Below are positions 41,514-51,644 of a stretch of 64,000 nucleotides of DNA, piece by piece. The notes beneath the pieces were generated by a model. The model was given only the letters and a program-made list of their open reading frames with translations. It was not told the origin of the DNA and did not search any database. Source of the stretch: Pelagibius litoralis. GTDB taxonomy: Bacteria; Pseudomonadota; Alphaproteobacteria; Kiloniellales; Kiloniellaceae. The stretch lies in NCBI RefSeq assembly GCF_011683915.1, contig NZ_JAAQPH010000001.1:186001-250000 (forward strand), written 5' to 3'. The position numbers and the translations under genes are program-made. Positions within the stretch are counted from its first letter, which is position 1. Every line of letters starts with the position of its first letter.

Positions 41514-42125
41514 TTACTTCCATTTACGCATAATTTCGGTGTAATTCAAGGCCAGCCATTGCAGGGCGACCACGGCCGTGAAGTTGGTGATGGCTCCCTC
41601 GGCCAGCTTTAGCAGGGCTTCCTCGCGCGGCAGCGTCAGGACGCGGATGTCTTCTCCCTCATGTTCCAGGCCATGAATCCCGCCGGCCCTGGCGGCGTCG
41701 ACCCGGCCGCAGAACAGCGCCAGAGTCTCGGAAGTCCCCCCGGGAGAGACCAGATATCGGCCGACCGGCTGCAGGGCGGTGACCTCGCAACCGGCCTCCT
41801 CCAGCGCTTCCCGGCACACCACGTCTTCCGGGGTTTCGCCGGGATCGATGATCCCGGCCACAACCTCGATCAGCCAGGGCTCAAAGCCGGCGGATAGGGC
41901 GCCGAGGCGGAACTGCTCGATCAAAACCACGTGATCGAGTTGGGGGTCATAGAGCAGCACGGCGGCCGCGTGGCCGCGTTCGAAGATCTCGCGGCTCATT
42001 TCCCGGGTCCAGCCACCGTCGAACCTGCGATGGCGCAGGCGGTAGCTGTCGACCTGAAAGTAGCCTTTGAAGGGGGTCGTTTTCTCGATGATCTCGATGC
42101 GCGGGTCGCGCTCGGGTTTGCTCAT
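41514..42125 (-). CDS. NUDIX hydrolase (ADP-ribose pyrophosphatase-like)
   Basis: 203 residues. The NUDIX box is at 91-113: G-IIDPG-E, seven residues, then REALEEAG. The preceding VVLIEQFRLG and the family start MSREIFERGHAAAVLLY match ADP-sugar pyrophosphatases of the NudF type. Substrate most likely ADP-ribose or a related nucleotide sugar. It is 123 bp upstream of the cysK gene on the same strand and may not belong to its operon. Confidence 0.92.
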   Translation of the reverse strand: MSKPERDPRIEIIEKTTPFKGYFQVDSYRLRHRRFDGGWTREMSREIFERGHAAAVLLYDPQLDHVVLIEQFRLGALSAGFEPWLIEVVAGIIDPGETPEDVVCREALEEAGCEVTALQPVGRYLVSPGGTSETLALFCGRVDAARAGGIHGLEHEGEDIRVLTLPREEALLKLAEGAITNFTAVVALQWLALNYTEIMRKWK

Positions 42126-42355
42126 GCTTGCGGGTCCTGAAGGGATTGGGTCGGGCTGTCGTCTGTGGGTGTAACGCGGTGGGGGGCGATGGCATCTTCG
42201 ATTAGCCGGTCAGCGGAACTCTAGCCGAGCAGCGGGGTCGAACCCAATCCCTTTCCATCTTGTAAGGCTGCCGGCCTTGCCAAGATACGAAGCGGCGTGT
42301 TCCGATCTCAATCCGATGCCCGCCCTTGATATTGCTTTGTATGGAGACGGCTTTC

Positions 42356-43579
42356 ATGGCCTTGAAGAGCGAGAAACTGACTTTTCCGGGATCGAGCGGC
42401 GAGATGCTGGCCGCGCGGCTGGAGCTTCCTGCCGGTCCGCCCCGGGCCTACGCGCTCTTTGCCCACTGCTTTACCTGTACCAAGGACGTTTTCGCCGCCT
42501 CGCGGATCGCCGGTGCCTTGGCGGAACAGGGCATTGCCGTGTTGCGCTTTGACTTCACCGGGCTGGGCGCCAGTGAGGGGGATTTTGCCAACACCAATTT
42601 TTCTTCGAACGTAGGCGATCTGGTGCGCGCCGCCGACTATCTGCGCGAAACGCGGGCGGCGCCCAAGCTGATCATCGGCCACAGCCTGGGCGGGGCTGCG
42701 GTCTTGGCGGCTGCCGGCCAGGTGCCGGAGGCGGTGGCGGTGGCGACCATCGGTGCGCCGGCCGAACCGGCCCATGTGGCGCACCATTTCACCGCTGCAC
42801 GGGAAGAGATCGACGCCCAGGGCGAGGCGGAAGTCCTGCTTGTCGGCCGACCTTTCAGGATCAAGAAGCAGTTCCTGGAGGATATCGAGGCCCACCGCCT
42901 GGAAAAGGCGATTGCGGAAATGAAAAAGGCGTTGATCGTTTTTCATGCGCCGCGCGATGAGACCGTGGGCATTGAAAATGCCGGCAAGATCTTTGCCGCG
43001 GCGAAGCATCCGAAAAGCTTTGTCTCTCTGGACGATGCGGATCATCTGCTGAGCCGAAAGATCGATGCGATTTATGTGGCCAACGTGCTGGGTGCCTGGG
43101 CGGCCCGATATCTGGGAGGTATCGATATGGCGGAGACGCCCAGCGCCAAGGACAGCACCGTCGTCGTGGAAGAAACCGGCGAGGGGCGCTTTACCCAGGC
43201 CATCGCGGCCGGCCCCCACAGGCTTCGCGCCGATGAGCCGGAGAGCTACGGCGGGTTGGATTCCGGCCCATCGCCCTACGATCTTGTTTTGGCGGGCCTT
43301 GGCGCCTGCACCGCCATGACGCTGCGGATGTATGCCGAACACAAGAAGCTGCCGCTGGATAAGGTCAGGGTCACGCTTTCTCACGATAAGATTCACGCCG
43401 TGGATTGTGCGGAATGTGAAACCAAGGACGGCAAGATCGACCGGATTGAGCGGGTTATCCGGATTACCGGCGATCTCGACGAGAACCAGCGTGAACGCCT
43501 GCTGGCGATTGCCGACCGCTGCCCGGTGCATAAAACGCTGGAAAGCGAGGTTCAGGTGGTGACCAAGGCCGCCGGCTAA
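42356..43579 (+). CDS. fused alpha/beta hydrolase and OsmC protein
   Basis: 407 residues from ATG 42356 (GGAG 8 bases upstream). The N-terminal half is an alpha/beta hydrolase with GHSLGG (Ser110) and [11 protein letters not shown]; the second half (about 275-405) is an OsmC domain with [17 protein letters not shown] and [11 protein letters not shown], the two catalytic cysteines. OsmC proteins reduce organic hydroperoxides. This fusion is a recurrent proteobacterial arrangement, so I regard it as a normal family member. Divergent from the NUDIX gene. Confidence 0.92.
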   Translation: MALKSEKLTFPGSSGEMLAARLELPAGPPRAYALFAHCFTCTKDVFAASRIAGALAEQGIAVLRFDFTGLGASEGDFANTNFSSNVGDLVRAADYLRETRAAPKLIIGHSLGGAAVLAAAGQVPEAVAVATIGAPAEPAHVAHHFTAAREEIDAQGEAEVLLVGRPFRIKKQFLEDIEAHRLEKAIAEMKKALIVFHAPRDETVGIENAGKIFAAAKHPKSFVSLDDADHLLSRKIDAIYVANVLGAWAARYLGGIDMAETPSAKDSTVVVEETGEGRFTQAIAAGPHRLRADEPESYGGLDSGPSPYDLVLAGLGACTAMTLRMYAEHKKLPLDKVRVTLSHDKIHAVDCAECETKDGKIDRIERVIRITGDLDENQRERLLAIADRCPVHKTLESEVQVVTKAAG

Positions 43580-44128
43580 CCGAAATGACCGGATTTCAAC
43601 CTATGGCGGCGGCTGAGCCGCCTTGGGTCGCTTATGGTTCAAGGATTGTCGCAATGCTGCAACTCGCGGGTTTCGGGCAACGATAAAGTTTGCTAGGCTT
43701 TTGGCTGTAAAGAACAAAAAAGAAAGCCAAGCCGTGGTCACGCAGAATTGGCGACGGTCAAGAAAGAGAAGCTTTTGAGGAACAGGGAAAATCCAAGGTT
43801 TGCGGATAACCGCTGGTAGATACCAATCAGCGGCCGGGGTGCGGGCAAAGGCGGCTTACGCCTTGCAGCAGCATCCAGTGGCAGCGGCCGGTCGGCCGCT
43901 TCAAAGGGCTGCTGTTTGTAGCGGAGACGGCAAGGAGAACTGCCGTTTCGGGCAAACGTCCGTCGGTGAACCAAATGAATTCATGTCGGCGCGATCTCGC
44001 GGCCGCTTTGCTGTTCGAAGGGGCAACCTTTTCGGACAGAGTTACTGCAATTTGGACAGATCGAGCCATGAAACGGCAGGGCAAGGCCCGGGTCAGGCTC
44101 CGAACAAGCTCACCAGGGAGACATTCAG
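43580..44128. other. 549-bp intergenic region before the peptide transporter
   Basis: No convincing gene. A short GGCGGC/GCCGCC hairpin at 43608-43622, without a T-run, follows the hydrolase stop. A near-palindrome AGCGGCCG/CGGCCGCT at 43883-43900 and AAGGCG/CGCCTT around 43850 lie in the middle. Open frames across it (for example 43800-44132) have arginine/glycine-rich nonsense composition. It probably carries the promoter and an unusually long leader of the downstream binding-protein gene. Confidence 0.4.
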
Positions 44129-45835
44129 ATGACGAAAAAGTTGGAAACGATCAACGGAAAGCCGCTTCATCCCGGCGTGGATCAGCTCTGCAAGCAGTAC
44201 AAGAGCGGCAAGATGGACCGCCGCGAGTTCGTGCGCCTGAGCGCCTTCCTCGGCGTTTCCGCAGCCTCCGCCTATGCCTTCGCCGGCGATCCGACCGGTG
44301 GTTTGTTCAAGGAAGCGGCGGCCGAAACACCGAAAAAAGGTGGCACCCTGCGGGTCGCCATGCAGGTTCAGCAAATGACCGATCCGGCCACCTACGACTG
44401 GACGGAAATGTCCAATCAGGCGCGTCATATCGTCGAATACCTGACCATTACCGGTAACGACAACATCACGCGCCCCTACCTGGCGGAAAGCTGGGAGGCG
44501 TCCGACGACCTGAAGACATGGACCTTCAAGCTGCGCCAGGGCGTGAAGTGGAGCAACGGCGACGACTTCGGCGCGGATGACGTGGTCCATAACTTCACCC
44601 GCTGGCTGGACCCGGCGACCGGTTCCTCCAATCTCGGCCTTTTCTCGGCGATGACCGAGGAATACGACACCGGCGAGAAAGATGACGACGGCAAGGCCAA
44701 GATGGGCAAGCGCATGGCCGAGGGTGCGGTTGAGAAAATCGACGATCACACCGTACGCGTTCATCTCAACTCGCCGGTCCTTTCCATGCCGGAGAATCTT
44801 TATAACTATCCGACGGCGATCGTTCACCGAAACTTCGACAAAGAGGGTGGCGACTTGTCGAAAAACCCGGTCGGTACCGGCGCCTTCGAGTTGGTTGAAC
44901 TCTCGGTAGGCGAGAAATGCATTCTGCGCCGTCGCAATGAGCCCTATTGGGGCGGTGAAGTCTATCTCGATGAAATCCACTATATCGATACCGGGCAGGA
45001 TGCTTCCGCGAGCATTGCGGCGCTGGCTTCACGCCAGGTCGATGCGCTCTACAACCTCGATATCTCAATCATTGATATTGCAGAGCGTGTACCCGGCGTT
45101 TCGATTTCTCAGGTGGTGACGGCACAGACCGGTGTCATTCGCATGAATGTCACCCAGGCACCCTTTGACAACCTGAAAGTGCGCCAGGCCATGGTGATGG
45201 CGGCCGACAACGATCAGATCCTGAAGCTTGCCTATCGCAGCCTGGGCGCGGTGGGTGAGAACCACCACGTCGCGGAGGTTCATCCGGAGTACGCTAAGCT
45301 GCCGCCTTTGAAGCGCGATGTGGCCAAGGCCAAGGCGCTGTTGGCGGAGGCTGGATTTCCGGACGGCATCAAGGTGACCTGCAACGTCGGTAATACCGAA
45401 GGAACCTGGGAGCAGGATTCGCTTCAGGTTTTGAAAGAGCAGGTCGCCGAGGCCGGGGTCGACCTCACGATCAACGTCATGCCGGCGGCCCAGTATTGGG
45501 AAGTCTGGAACAAGGCTCCGTTCAGCCTGACTTCCTGGACTCACCGGCCCCTGGGAACCATGGTCCTGGCTCTGGCATACCGTTCCGGTGTTCCCTGGAA
45601 TGAGTCGGGCTATAGCAGTGAGGCCTTCGATAAGGCCCTCAATGAAGCTGAATCGATCCTGGACGTCGAAGAGCGCCGTAAGTCCATGGCCACGGTCGAA
45701 AAGATCCTTCAGGACGATGCGGTCATGGTCCAACCCTTCTTCCGGTCGGTCTATACGGCGGCGACCGAGAACGTGAACGGCTACAGCACGCACCCAACAC
45801 GTTATCATCAGTTCAATAGCGTCTGGTTGGCTTGA
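44129..45835 (+). CDS. peptide-type ABC transporter binding protein (family 5), Tat-exported
   Basis: 568 residues. A twin-arginine signal is visible: DRREFVR at 30-36 followed by the hydrophobic [16 protein letters not shown], so the protein is exported folded. Family 5 (DppA/OppA type) blocks include [52 protein letters not shown] and [10 protein letters not shown]. Ligand unknown: peptide or similar small molecule. First gene of an operon with two permeases and a fused ATPase; a hairpin separates it from the first permease. Confidence 0.9.
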   Translation: MTKKLETINGKPLHPGVDQLCKQYKSGKMDRREFVRLSAFLGVSAASAYAFAGDPTGGLFKEAAAETPKKGGTLRVAMQVQQMTDPATYDWTEMSNQARHIVEYLTITGNDNITRPYLAESWEASDDLKTWTFKLRQGVKWSNGDDFGADDVVHNFTRWLDPATGSSNLGLFSAMTEEYDTGEKDDDGKAKMGKRMAEGAVEKIDDHTVRVHLNSPVLSMPENLYNYPTAIVHRNFDKEGGDLSKNPVGTGAFELVELSVGEKCILRRRNEPYWGGEVYLDEIHYIDTGQDASASIAALASRQVDALYNLDISIIDIAERVPGVSISQVVTAQTGVIRMNVTQAPFDNLKVRQAMVMAADNDQILKLAYRSLGAVGENHHVAEVHPEYAKLPPLKRDVAKAKALLAEAGFPDGIKVTCNVGNTEGTWEQDSLQVLKEQVAEAGVDLTINVMPAAQYWEVWNKAPFSLTSWTHRPLGTMVLALAYRSGVPWNESGYSSEAFDKALNEAESILDVEERRKSMATVEKILQDDAVMVQPFFRSVYTAATENVNGYSTHPTRYHQFNSVWLA

Positions 45836-45843
45836 TTGGCGAT

Positions 45844-45872
45844 GGGCCGCGACGCTGGGGGTGTCGCGGCCC
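45844..45872 (+). promoter_or_regulatory. hairpin between binding-protein and permease genes
   Basis: Perfect 10-base arms GGGCCGCGAC (45844-45853) and GTCGCGGCCC (45863-45872), loop of 9, followed by TCGTTCTTT. It starts 8 bp after the stop of the binding-protein gene. A partial terminator or stability element like that between aapJ and aapQ; about 110 bp remain before the permease start. Confidence 0.6.
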
Positions 45873-45981
45873 TCGTTCTTTGTAGCGGCCGTATTCCGCC
45901 GCTACCGCTTCGTAAGTCCGGACGGTTAGGCGCGCACAAAGCGCCGGGGGCCGCGTCGGGGGACGGGAAGGCTAGGAAGCG

Positions 45982-46929
45982 ATGCTGATATTCATTGCGC
46001 GACGCATTGGCACCATGGTGCTGACCATGCTGGTCGTGTCTCTCATTCTGTTTCTGCTGCTTGAGATCAATGTCGAGGGCGTGGCCATCAAGGTTCTGGG
46101 CGCCTTTACCTCGGATCAGCAGCGGGAGATCTGGCTGGAAGAGAATGGGTACTTCGACCCCTTGCCGCTGCGCTATGCACGCTGGGTCGGTAATGCCGTG
46201 GTCGGTGATTTTGGCGAGTCGGTCCGCTTCAAAGTGCCGGTTTCGGAGATCCTGTTGCCGCGTATCTGGAGCACCGCGGTCCTGGGCTTCTGGGCACTTC
46301 TGTTCGCCTCGGCTATCGGGTTGTTTCTTGGCGTTATTGCGGGCATGCGCGAAGGATCGAAGCTGGACCGGACGGTTTCCGTCGGCTCGATCGTCACGAC
46401 GTCCGTTCCGGAGTTCGCTTCGGCACCGCTGCTCTCCGCGCTTTTCGTTTTCTATCTCCCGCAGACCATCGGTTGGGGCTTGCCGGGCACCAGTTCAATG
46501 TCATCAGGCTTTGACTGGGTTCAGCTGATCCTGCCGGTCATGGTGCTGGTGCTTTACGATTTCGGCTATATCGCGCGCATGACCCGGGCTTCGATGGCCG
46601 AGGTCATGATGACCCACTATATCCGCACCGCTGTCTTGAAGGGGCTGCCCTATGGAACGGTAATCCGAAAGCATGCTCTGCGGAACGCGCTGATCGCACC
46701 CTTCACGGTGATCATGCTGCAGATCAACTGGCTGCTTTCCGGTGTCATCGTCGTCGAGTTTTTCTTCGCCTATAAGGGCTTTGGCTCCTTGCTGCTGGAA
46801 GCGTCTCTGAACCAGGACATCTTCCTGATCGAGGCCTGCGCCATGGTCGCGGTCTTTGTCGCCGTGGCAACACAGACCCTGGCCGATATCGGCTATACCT
46901 ATCTCAATCCACGCATTCGGTTCAGCTAG
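45982..46929 (+). CDS. peptide-type ABC transporter permease, DppB-like
   Basis: 315 residues, about six helices. DppB/OppB pattern: MLIFIARRIGTMVLTMLVVSLILF at the N-terminus, LRYARWVGNAVVGDFGESVRF, and the EAA-type loop RASMAEVMMTHYIRTAVLKGLPYGTVIRKHALRNALI (quoted as blocks). It forms half of the channel with the following permease. 146 bp after the binding-protein gene, 11 bp before the next permease. Confidence 0.93.
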   Translation: MLIFIARRIGTMVLTMLVVSLILFLLLEINVEGVAIKVLGAFTSDQQREIWLEENGYFDPLPLRYARWVGNAVVGDFGESVRFKVPVSEILLPRIWSTAVLGFWALLFASAIGLFLGVIAGMREGSKLDRTVSVGSIVTTSVPEFASAPLLSALFVFYLPQTIGWGLPGTSSMSSGFDWVQLILPVMVLVLYDFGYIARMTRASMAEVMMTHYIRTAVLKGLPYGTVIRKHALRNALIAPFTVIMLQINWLLSGVIVVEFFFAYKGFGSLLLEASLNQDIFLIEACAMVAVFVAVATQTLADIGYTYLNPRIRFS

Positions 46930-46940
46930 GGGGGCGGGCG

Positions 46941-47828
46941 ATGACAGAAGAAGCCATTTCAGTTCCGCACCGTGAGTCGGCGCTGCTCCGCCTGGTGAAG
47001 GGGGCGGCCCTGATCCGGGAAAGCTGGGTCGGCATGGTCGGCCTTGCCATCATCGTGTTCTGGGCGTTGGTTGCGCTCTTCGCCGATGTCGTCGCACCCT
47101 TTCCGCCCAACGCGACGGGGATACCGATGTTGGCGCCCGGCGGGGCGGGACTTGACGGAACAAGCGTCCACTGGCTGGGTACCGATCAACTCGGCCGGGA
47201 CATTCTTTCGCGGATCATCTTCGGGTCGCGTCAGGTTTTGCTCTACGCGCCGCTGGCGACGTTCTGTGCTTATGCTGTGGGCGTGCCCATGGGCTTGGCC
47301 GCCGGTTACCGGCGCGGCATCACCGATGAGGTGCTGTCGTTCATCGCCAATGTGATTCTCTCGTTCCCGGTGCTGGTGCTCTACATCATCATCATCGCGA
47401 CCATCGGCGCTTCGGGCATTAACATCGTCATCGCCGTCACCTTCGCCTCGGCGCCGGGGATTATGCGCATCGTGCGCGGGCTGGTGCTTGATCTGCGCAA
47501 TCGCGAATACGTTTTCGCCGCGGAGACGCGCGGCGAACCGGCCTGGCGTATCATGATGATCGAAATCCTGCCCAACGCGCGGGGGCCGCTTATCGTCGAT
47601 GCCTGCCTGCGCCTGGGCTATGTCATCATTACAATCGGGACGCTTGGATTTTTGGGCCTCGGGCTTCCGCCGCCCGATCCCGACTGGGGAAAGATGATCA
47701 CCGAAACGCGGCAGTTCATCACCATCTTCCCGCACATGGCGATCTTTCCCTGCATTGCGATTTCGTCGCTTGTTCTGGGTTTCAATCTGCTGGCCGACGG
47801 CCTGCGCGAAGTCTCGTTGAGGGACTAG
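46941..47828 (+). CDS. peptide-type ABC transporter permease, DppC-like
   Basis: 295 residues. The DppC/OppC pattern: LIRESWVGMVGLAIIVFWALVALFADVVAPFPPN, then HWLGTDQLGRDILSRIIFGSR, and the EAA loop VRGLVLDLRNREYVFAAETRGEPAWRIMMIEILPNARGPLIV (quoted as blocks). Second channel subunit. It is followed 11 bp later by the fused ATPase gene. Confidence 0.93.
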   Translation: MTEEAISVPHRESALLRLVKGAALIRESWVGMVGLAIIVFWALVALFADVVAPFPPNATGIPMLAPGGAGLDGTSVHWLGTDQLGRDILSRIIFGSRQVLLYAPLATFCAYAVGVPMGLAAGYRRGITDEVLSFIANVILSFPVLVLYIIIIATIGASGINIVIAVTFASAPGIMRIVRGLVLDLRNREYVFAAETRGEPAWRIMMIEILPNARGPLIVDACLRLGYVIITIGTLGFLGLGLPPPDPDWGKMITETRQFITIFPHMAIFPCIAISSLVLGFNLLADGLREVSLRD

Positions 47829-47839
47829 AGGAGGGCGCT

Positions 47840-49951
47840 GTGGACAACGGCGGCAAGGACTACGACGGCCCGGTATTGGAATGCAAAAACCTCTGCATTT
47901 CCTACTTCACCCGCGCCGGCGAGATACCGGCGGTCATCGATTTCAACATGACATTGCACCAGGGCGAGTCCATCGGTCTGGTCGGTGAGTCGGGTTGCGG
48001 CAAGTCGACCGTTGCCATGGCGATCATGCAGTACCTTGGCAGCAATGGCGCGATCGTCGGCGGTGAGGTGCTCTACAAGGGACGTGATCTGTCGACCTTC
48101 AGTCCGGAGGAGTTGCGCCAGCTCCGTGGCAACGAGATCGCCATGGTCTATCAGGAGCCGATGGCCTCGCTGAACCCCAGTATGACCCTGGGGCGACAGC
48201 TCATGGAAGTGCCGCTCTGCCACGAGAACATCGATGAGAAGGAAGCCTATGATCGGGCGGTCAAGATCCTGTCCGACGTAAAGTTGCCGGACCCCGAACG
48301 GGTGATGAGTGTCTATCCGCATCAGATCTCAGGCGGCCAGCAGCAACGCGTGGTCATTGCCATGGCGTTGCTTTCCAATCCCTCGCTGCTGCTGCTCGAT
48401 GAGCCGACGACCGCGCTTGACGTCACGGTGGAGGCCGGGATTGTCGAGTTGATCGGCGAGATCGCTGGCCGGTTCAACACTTCCATGGTCTACATCTCCC
48501 ACAATCTCGGCCTGATCCTGGAGACCTGCGACCGGGTGAATGTCATGTACTCCGGCGTCGTGGTCGAGCATGGCTCGGTCGCCGAGGTCTTCGACCAGAT
48601 GCGTCATCCCTATACAAAGGGCCTCTTTGGCTGCATCCCGCTGCCGGGCGCCGACAAGACGGCACATCCCCTGGTTCCCATTCGCGGTCAACTGCCGCTG
48701 CCGCACCAGCGGCCCAAGGGCTGTTATTTCGGCCCGCGCTGCGACTTTTTCGAGGCCGGTACCTGCGATCAGGAAAATCTGGCCATGACAACCGTGCCTG
48801 ACGAGCCGGGCCATACCGTGCGCTGCCGCCGCTGGCAACAGATCGACTGGGACAACTACCACCCCGAAGGGGTCGGGGCGGGTGAGATGGAGGCCGGCGA
48901 GGTCGTGCTCTCCATCAACAATATGAAGAAATACTACGAGATTACCGACAACTCCATTGCCGCCATGATCTCGGGTAAGCGTGTGCGCCATGTAAAGGCC
49001 AACGAGAGCATCACCTTCGACGCCCGGGCCTGTGAAACCGTGGCTGTGGTGGGCGAGTCCGGTTGCGGCAAGTCGACCTTCGCAAAAGTTTTGATGGGCC
49101 TGGAGACGGCCACTGACGGGATGGTCGTCTTCAATGGCAAGGATATCTCCCAGGAGGAGGTTCAGGACCGCACGCCGGCCCAGATCGGCTCGATGCAGAT
49201 GATCTTCCAGAATCCTTTCGACACTTTGAACCCGAGCCACACCGTCGGGTCGCAGTTGGCCCGTGTGATCCGCAAGTTCGGGGTTGAGACGGACGGCGAC
49301 AAAGTTGAAGCCCGGGTGATGGAACTGCTGGATCTCGTGAAGCTGCCGCGGGACTTCGCGCGGCGCCGGCCGCGCCAGCTTTCCGGCGGCCAGAAACAGC
49401 GTGTCGGCATCGCCAGGGCCTTTGCCGGCAACCCCTCGACCGTGGTGGCCGACGAACCGGTGTCGGCCCTTGACGTTTCGGTCCAGGCGGCCGTCACCGG
49501 GTTGTTGATGGATATCCAGAAGACCTACCGCACGACCCTGATCTTCATCAGCCACGATCTCAGTCTGGTGCGTTATCTGGCCGATCGTGTGGTGGTGATG
49601 TACCTCGGCAATATCGTGGAGCAGGGGACGACCGACGAGGTTTTCTCGCCGCCCTATCATCCTTACACCGAGGCACTGCTGTCTGCGGTGCCGATCGCCG
49701 ATACCTCGATAAACAAGCAGCGGATCATTCTGGAAGGCAACCTTCCCTCGGTGACCAATCCACCGTCGGGTTGCCCCTTCAACACCCGCTGCCCCAGGAA
49801 GATCGGGGAGATCTGTGAAACCGTGGTGCCACCTGTTTTTGAGCCGATACCGGGCCATCAGATCGCCTGTCACCTCTCGGTTGAGAATTTCCAGGCGATG
49901 CAGCCGGTGATCGTTCAGGCAAACCAGCCGGCCAGTCCCGCGGCCGAGTAG
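47840..49951 (+). CDS. fused dipeptide-type ABC transporter ATPase (DppD-DppF)
   Basis: 703 residues from GTG 47840, carrying two ABC ATPase domains in one chain. Domain 1 has Walker A GESGCGKST at about 49-57, signature [15 protein letters not shown] and an oligopeptide-type C-terminal extension with cysteines (GCYFGPRCDFFEAGTC). Domain 2 has Walker A GESGCGKST at about 405-413 and LSGGQKQRVGIARAF. The two subunits are separate proteins in most bacteria; this fusion fixes their 1:1 ratio. Last gene of the importer operon. Confidence 0.92.
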   Translation: MDNGGKDYDGPVLECKNLCISYFTRAGEIPAVIDFNMTLHQGESIGLVGESGCGKSTVAMAIMQYLGSNGAIVGGEVLYKGRDLSTFSPEELRQLRGNEIAMVYQEPMASLNPSMTLGRQLMEVPLCHENIDEKEAYDRAVKILSDVKLPDPERVMSVYPHQISGGQQQRVVIAMALLSNPSLLLLDEPTTALDVTVEAGIVELIGEIAGRFNTSMVYISHNLGLILETCDRVNVMYSGVVVEHGSVAEVFDQMRHPYTKGLFGCIPLPGADKTAHPLVPIRGQLPLPHQRPKGCYFGPRCDFFEAGTCDQENLAMTTVPDEPGHTVRCRRWQQIDWDNYHPEGVGAGEMEAGEVVLSINNMKKYYEITDNSIAAMISGKRVRHVKANESITFDARACETVAVVGESGCGKSTFAKVLMGLETATDGMVVFNGKDISQEEVQDRTPAQIGSMQMIFQNPFDTLNPSHTVGSQLARVIRKFGVETDGDKVEARVMELLDLVKLPRDFARRRPRQLSGGQKQRVGIARAFAGNPSTVVADEPVSALDVSVQAAVTGLLMDIQKTYRTTLIFISHDLSLVRYLADRVVVMYLGNIVEQGTTDEVFSPPYHPYTEALLSAVPIADTSINKQRIILEGNLPSVTNPPSGCPFNTRCPRKIGEICETVVPPVFEPIPGHQIACHLSVENFQAMQPVIVQANQPASPAAE

Positions 49952-50054
49952 CCCGCCAAGCCACCCGGGGCCTATCAGGGTTAACGCTTCTGTGCCTTTT
50001 GGTTGGGTGTTGCAGCCTCTTGTCGCCGCCGCTTTCCGGTCGTACCTTGCCTGA

Positions 50055-51110
50055 ATGGACAAGGGGGTTCTCATATCAACCGGTTGCCGCGTGACGTCGA
50101 TTGCGCGCCGCGCCTTTGTGTTGCCGGTCTGGGTGCTCGGCCTGATGGCGCTGTCCGCCTGCACCATCGAAATGGGGCCGCCCCCGGAATCCGACCCGCC
50201 CTTGGTCACGGAAAGGGAGCGCCCGCCGCCGCCGCCGGCTCAGCCCACCGAACCGCAGGCCTGGTCCAAAGATCTCGATTTCGAGGGCGGCGAGTTGTCC
50301 ATTCGCCGTGGCGGGTTGGCCGAGGGCTTGGTTGCCGCTGAGGAAAGCCGGACTTACAGCGCCGAACGGCTGACTTTTGAGAGCGCCGCCTCCAGTGAAC
50401 GCCCGCCGACCGAGGCGGAGCTTGTCCGGGAGCGGGCCCGCAAGCGGCTAGAGGAAGCCCAGGCCCGGCAACCGGCTGGTCCGGCGGCTCAACCGGTCAT
50501 CGCCCCGCCGGAGGTTGTGGCCGCGCCGGTCGAGTCGGTAAGCGCCGAAGCGCTGCCGGAGCAGAGCCCCGATGTTCTTCAGTCTTCCGCAAGCGATACC
50601 GGCCCAGAGACCGGGCAGCAGCCGGCCGGGGAGTCGTCGATGGTTGCCGAGGTAGCACCGCTGCCGGCGCAGCAGGCCGACGTAACCGCCGACGATCATG
50701 TGGTGGCACAAGACAAGGGCGCTTCCAAGGGGCAGGCTGCAGGCCAGACGCAGCTCGCCAGCACGGCGCCGCTTGTCAAGCTGCCGCAGGGCGAACCGCC
50801 GTCGGAAGAGCTTGCCGATACCTTGCTGGAGTCTTGGGATGCACCCGACGGGACCATCCTGGTCCAGGTTTCGGCGATCCGGGACAAGCTGCAGATCGCG
50901 GGTGAGTGGGAGCGCTTGAAAAGCGGATACCCTGAGATCCTGGGGCCGCTCCGTCTGGTGGTGGAAGAGGCCAAAGTGGGCGAGCGCGGTGTGTTCTTCC
51001 GGGTTCAGGCAGGCGGCTTTGCCTCCCAGGACCAGGCGGAAGCGGCCTGCGTCGTCCTGACCGATCAGGGACAGTCTTGTTTCGTGCTGGAGCGGTCTAT
51101 CGGCGGATAG
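50055..51110 (+). CDS. SPOR-domain lipoprotein
   Basis: 351 residues. The N-terminus ends in a lipobox LMALSACT (cysteine about residue 36). The middle (about 45-240) is low-complexity, proline- and alanine-rich (PPPPPAQP, VIAPPEVVAAPVE). The C-terminus (about 268-350) reads as a SPOR domain: LVQVSAIRDKLQIAGEWERLKSGYPEILG, FFRVQAGGFASQDQAEAACVVLTDQGQSCFV. SPOR domains bind denuded peptidoglycan, often at the division site. This protein is probably outer-membrane-anchored, reaching the wall. Confidence 0.85.
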   Translation: MDKGVLISTGCRVTSIARRAFVLPVWVLGLMALSACTIEMGPPPESDPPLVTERERPPPPPAQPTEPQAWSKDLDFEGGELSIRRGGLAEGLVAAEESRTYSAERLTFESAASSERPPTEAELVRERARKRLEEAQARQPAGPAAQPVIAPPEVVAAPVESVSAEALPEQSPDVLQSSASDTGPETGQQPAGESSMVAEVAPLPAQQADVTADDHVVAQDKGASKGQAAGQTQLASTAPLVKLPQGEPPSEELADTLLESWDAPDGTILVQVSAIRDKLQIAGEWERLKSGYPEILGPLRLVVEEAKVGERGVFFRVQAGGFASQDQAEAACVVLTDQGQSCFVLERSIGG

Positions 51111-51133
51111 GCGCCGGCAGCCCTTGTGTCGGC

Positions 51134-51367
51134 TCAGTGAGGGGTGATCCGGATCTCGCTGTCCGTTACCATCGCAAAGGGTATGCGCATCGCCACCAGC
51201 TTCCACTCGGGACCGCGGCCTTCTGCCCAGTGGCGGAATTGCTGCTTTGCCCGGTGTACGACCTCTTCGTCGCTCTGTTCGTGCGCGCTGACCACCTGCT
51301 GGTAAATTTCCAGATGAATCTGATGTTCATCGTCGTCCAGCTGAAGCTTTACGTCGTACTTCGGCAT
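51134..51367 (-). CDS. hypothetical protein, 77 residues
   Basis: From ATG 51367: MPKYDVKLQLDDDEHQIHLEIYQQVVSAHEQSDEEVVHRAKQQFRHWAEG then PEWKLVAMRIPFAMVTDSEIRITPH (given as key blocks). Soluble, mixed alpha/beta, charged. No known family, but the ending RIPFAMVTDSEIRITPH looks structured. It lies between the SPOR gene and the kinase gene and is convergent with the former. An upstream in-frame ATG at 51394 adds 9 residues. Confidence 0.55.
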   Translation of the reverse strand: MPKYDVKLQLDDDEHQIHLEIYQQVVSAHEQSDEEVVHRAKQQFRHWAEGRGPEWKLVAMRIPFAMVTDSEIRITPH

Positions 51368-51644
51368 GGATATTCGCCCCGTTTTTGATATCATCGACCT
51401 TGTCCATCATGGGTCAGGACCCCTTGAGCTTTCGTTAAGTGGAAGTACAACTTCTTCGCGTATATGGTTAATTGCTCCTTAAGTCGGCCTTGTTATTCCT
51501 CAGTCCGACGGTCCGCAATCCTGGTTCGCACAGATGCGGTTTGCTTGGTCAAAGCTTGACTGTCCGGTGGAATTGGTCGCCCATTGGGGCCTGATGGTGC
51601 CATTGTTTTAGTTGGAACGGCCTGGAGCCTGATCAGACGGGTAC

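Noticed and set aside
43800-44132. 110-codon frame upstream of the peptide transporter
   Set aside because: Composition is not protein-like, no ribosome-binding site, overlaps the start of the binding-protein gene out of frame.
48329-50209. 626-codon minus-strand frame over the fused ATPase gene
   Set aside because: Covers conserved Walker motifs on the other strand; no sequence of its own is recognisable.
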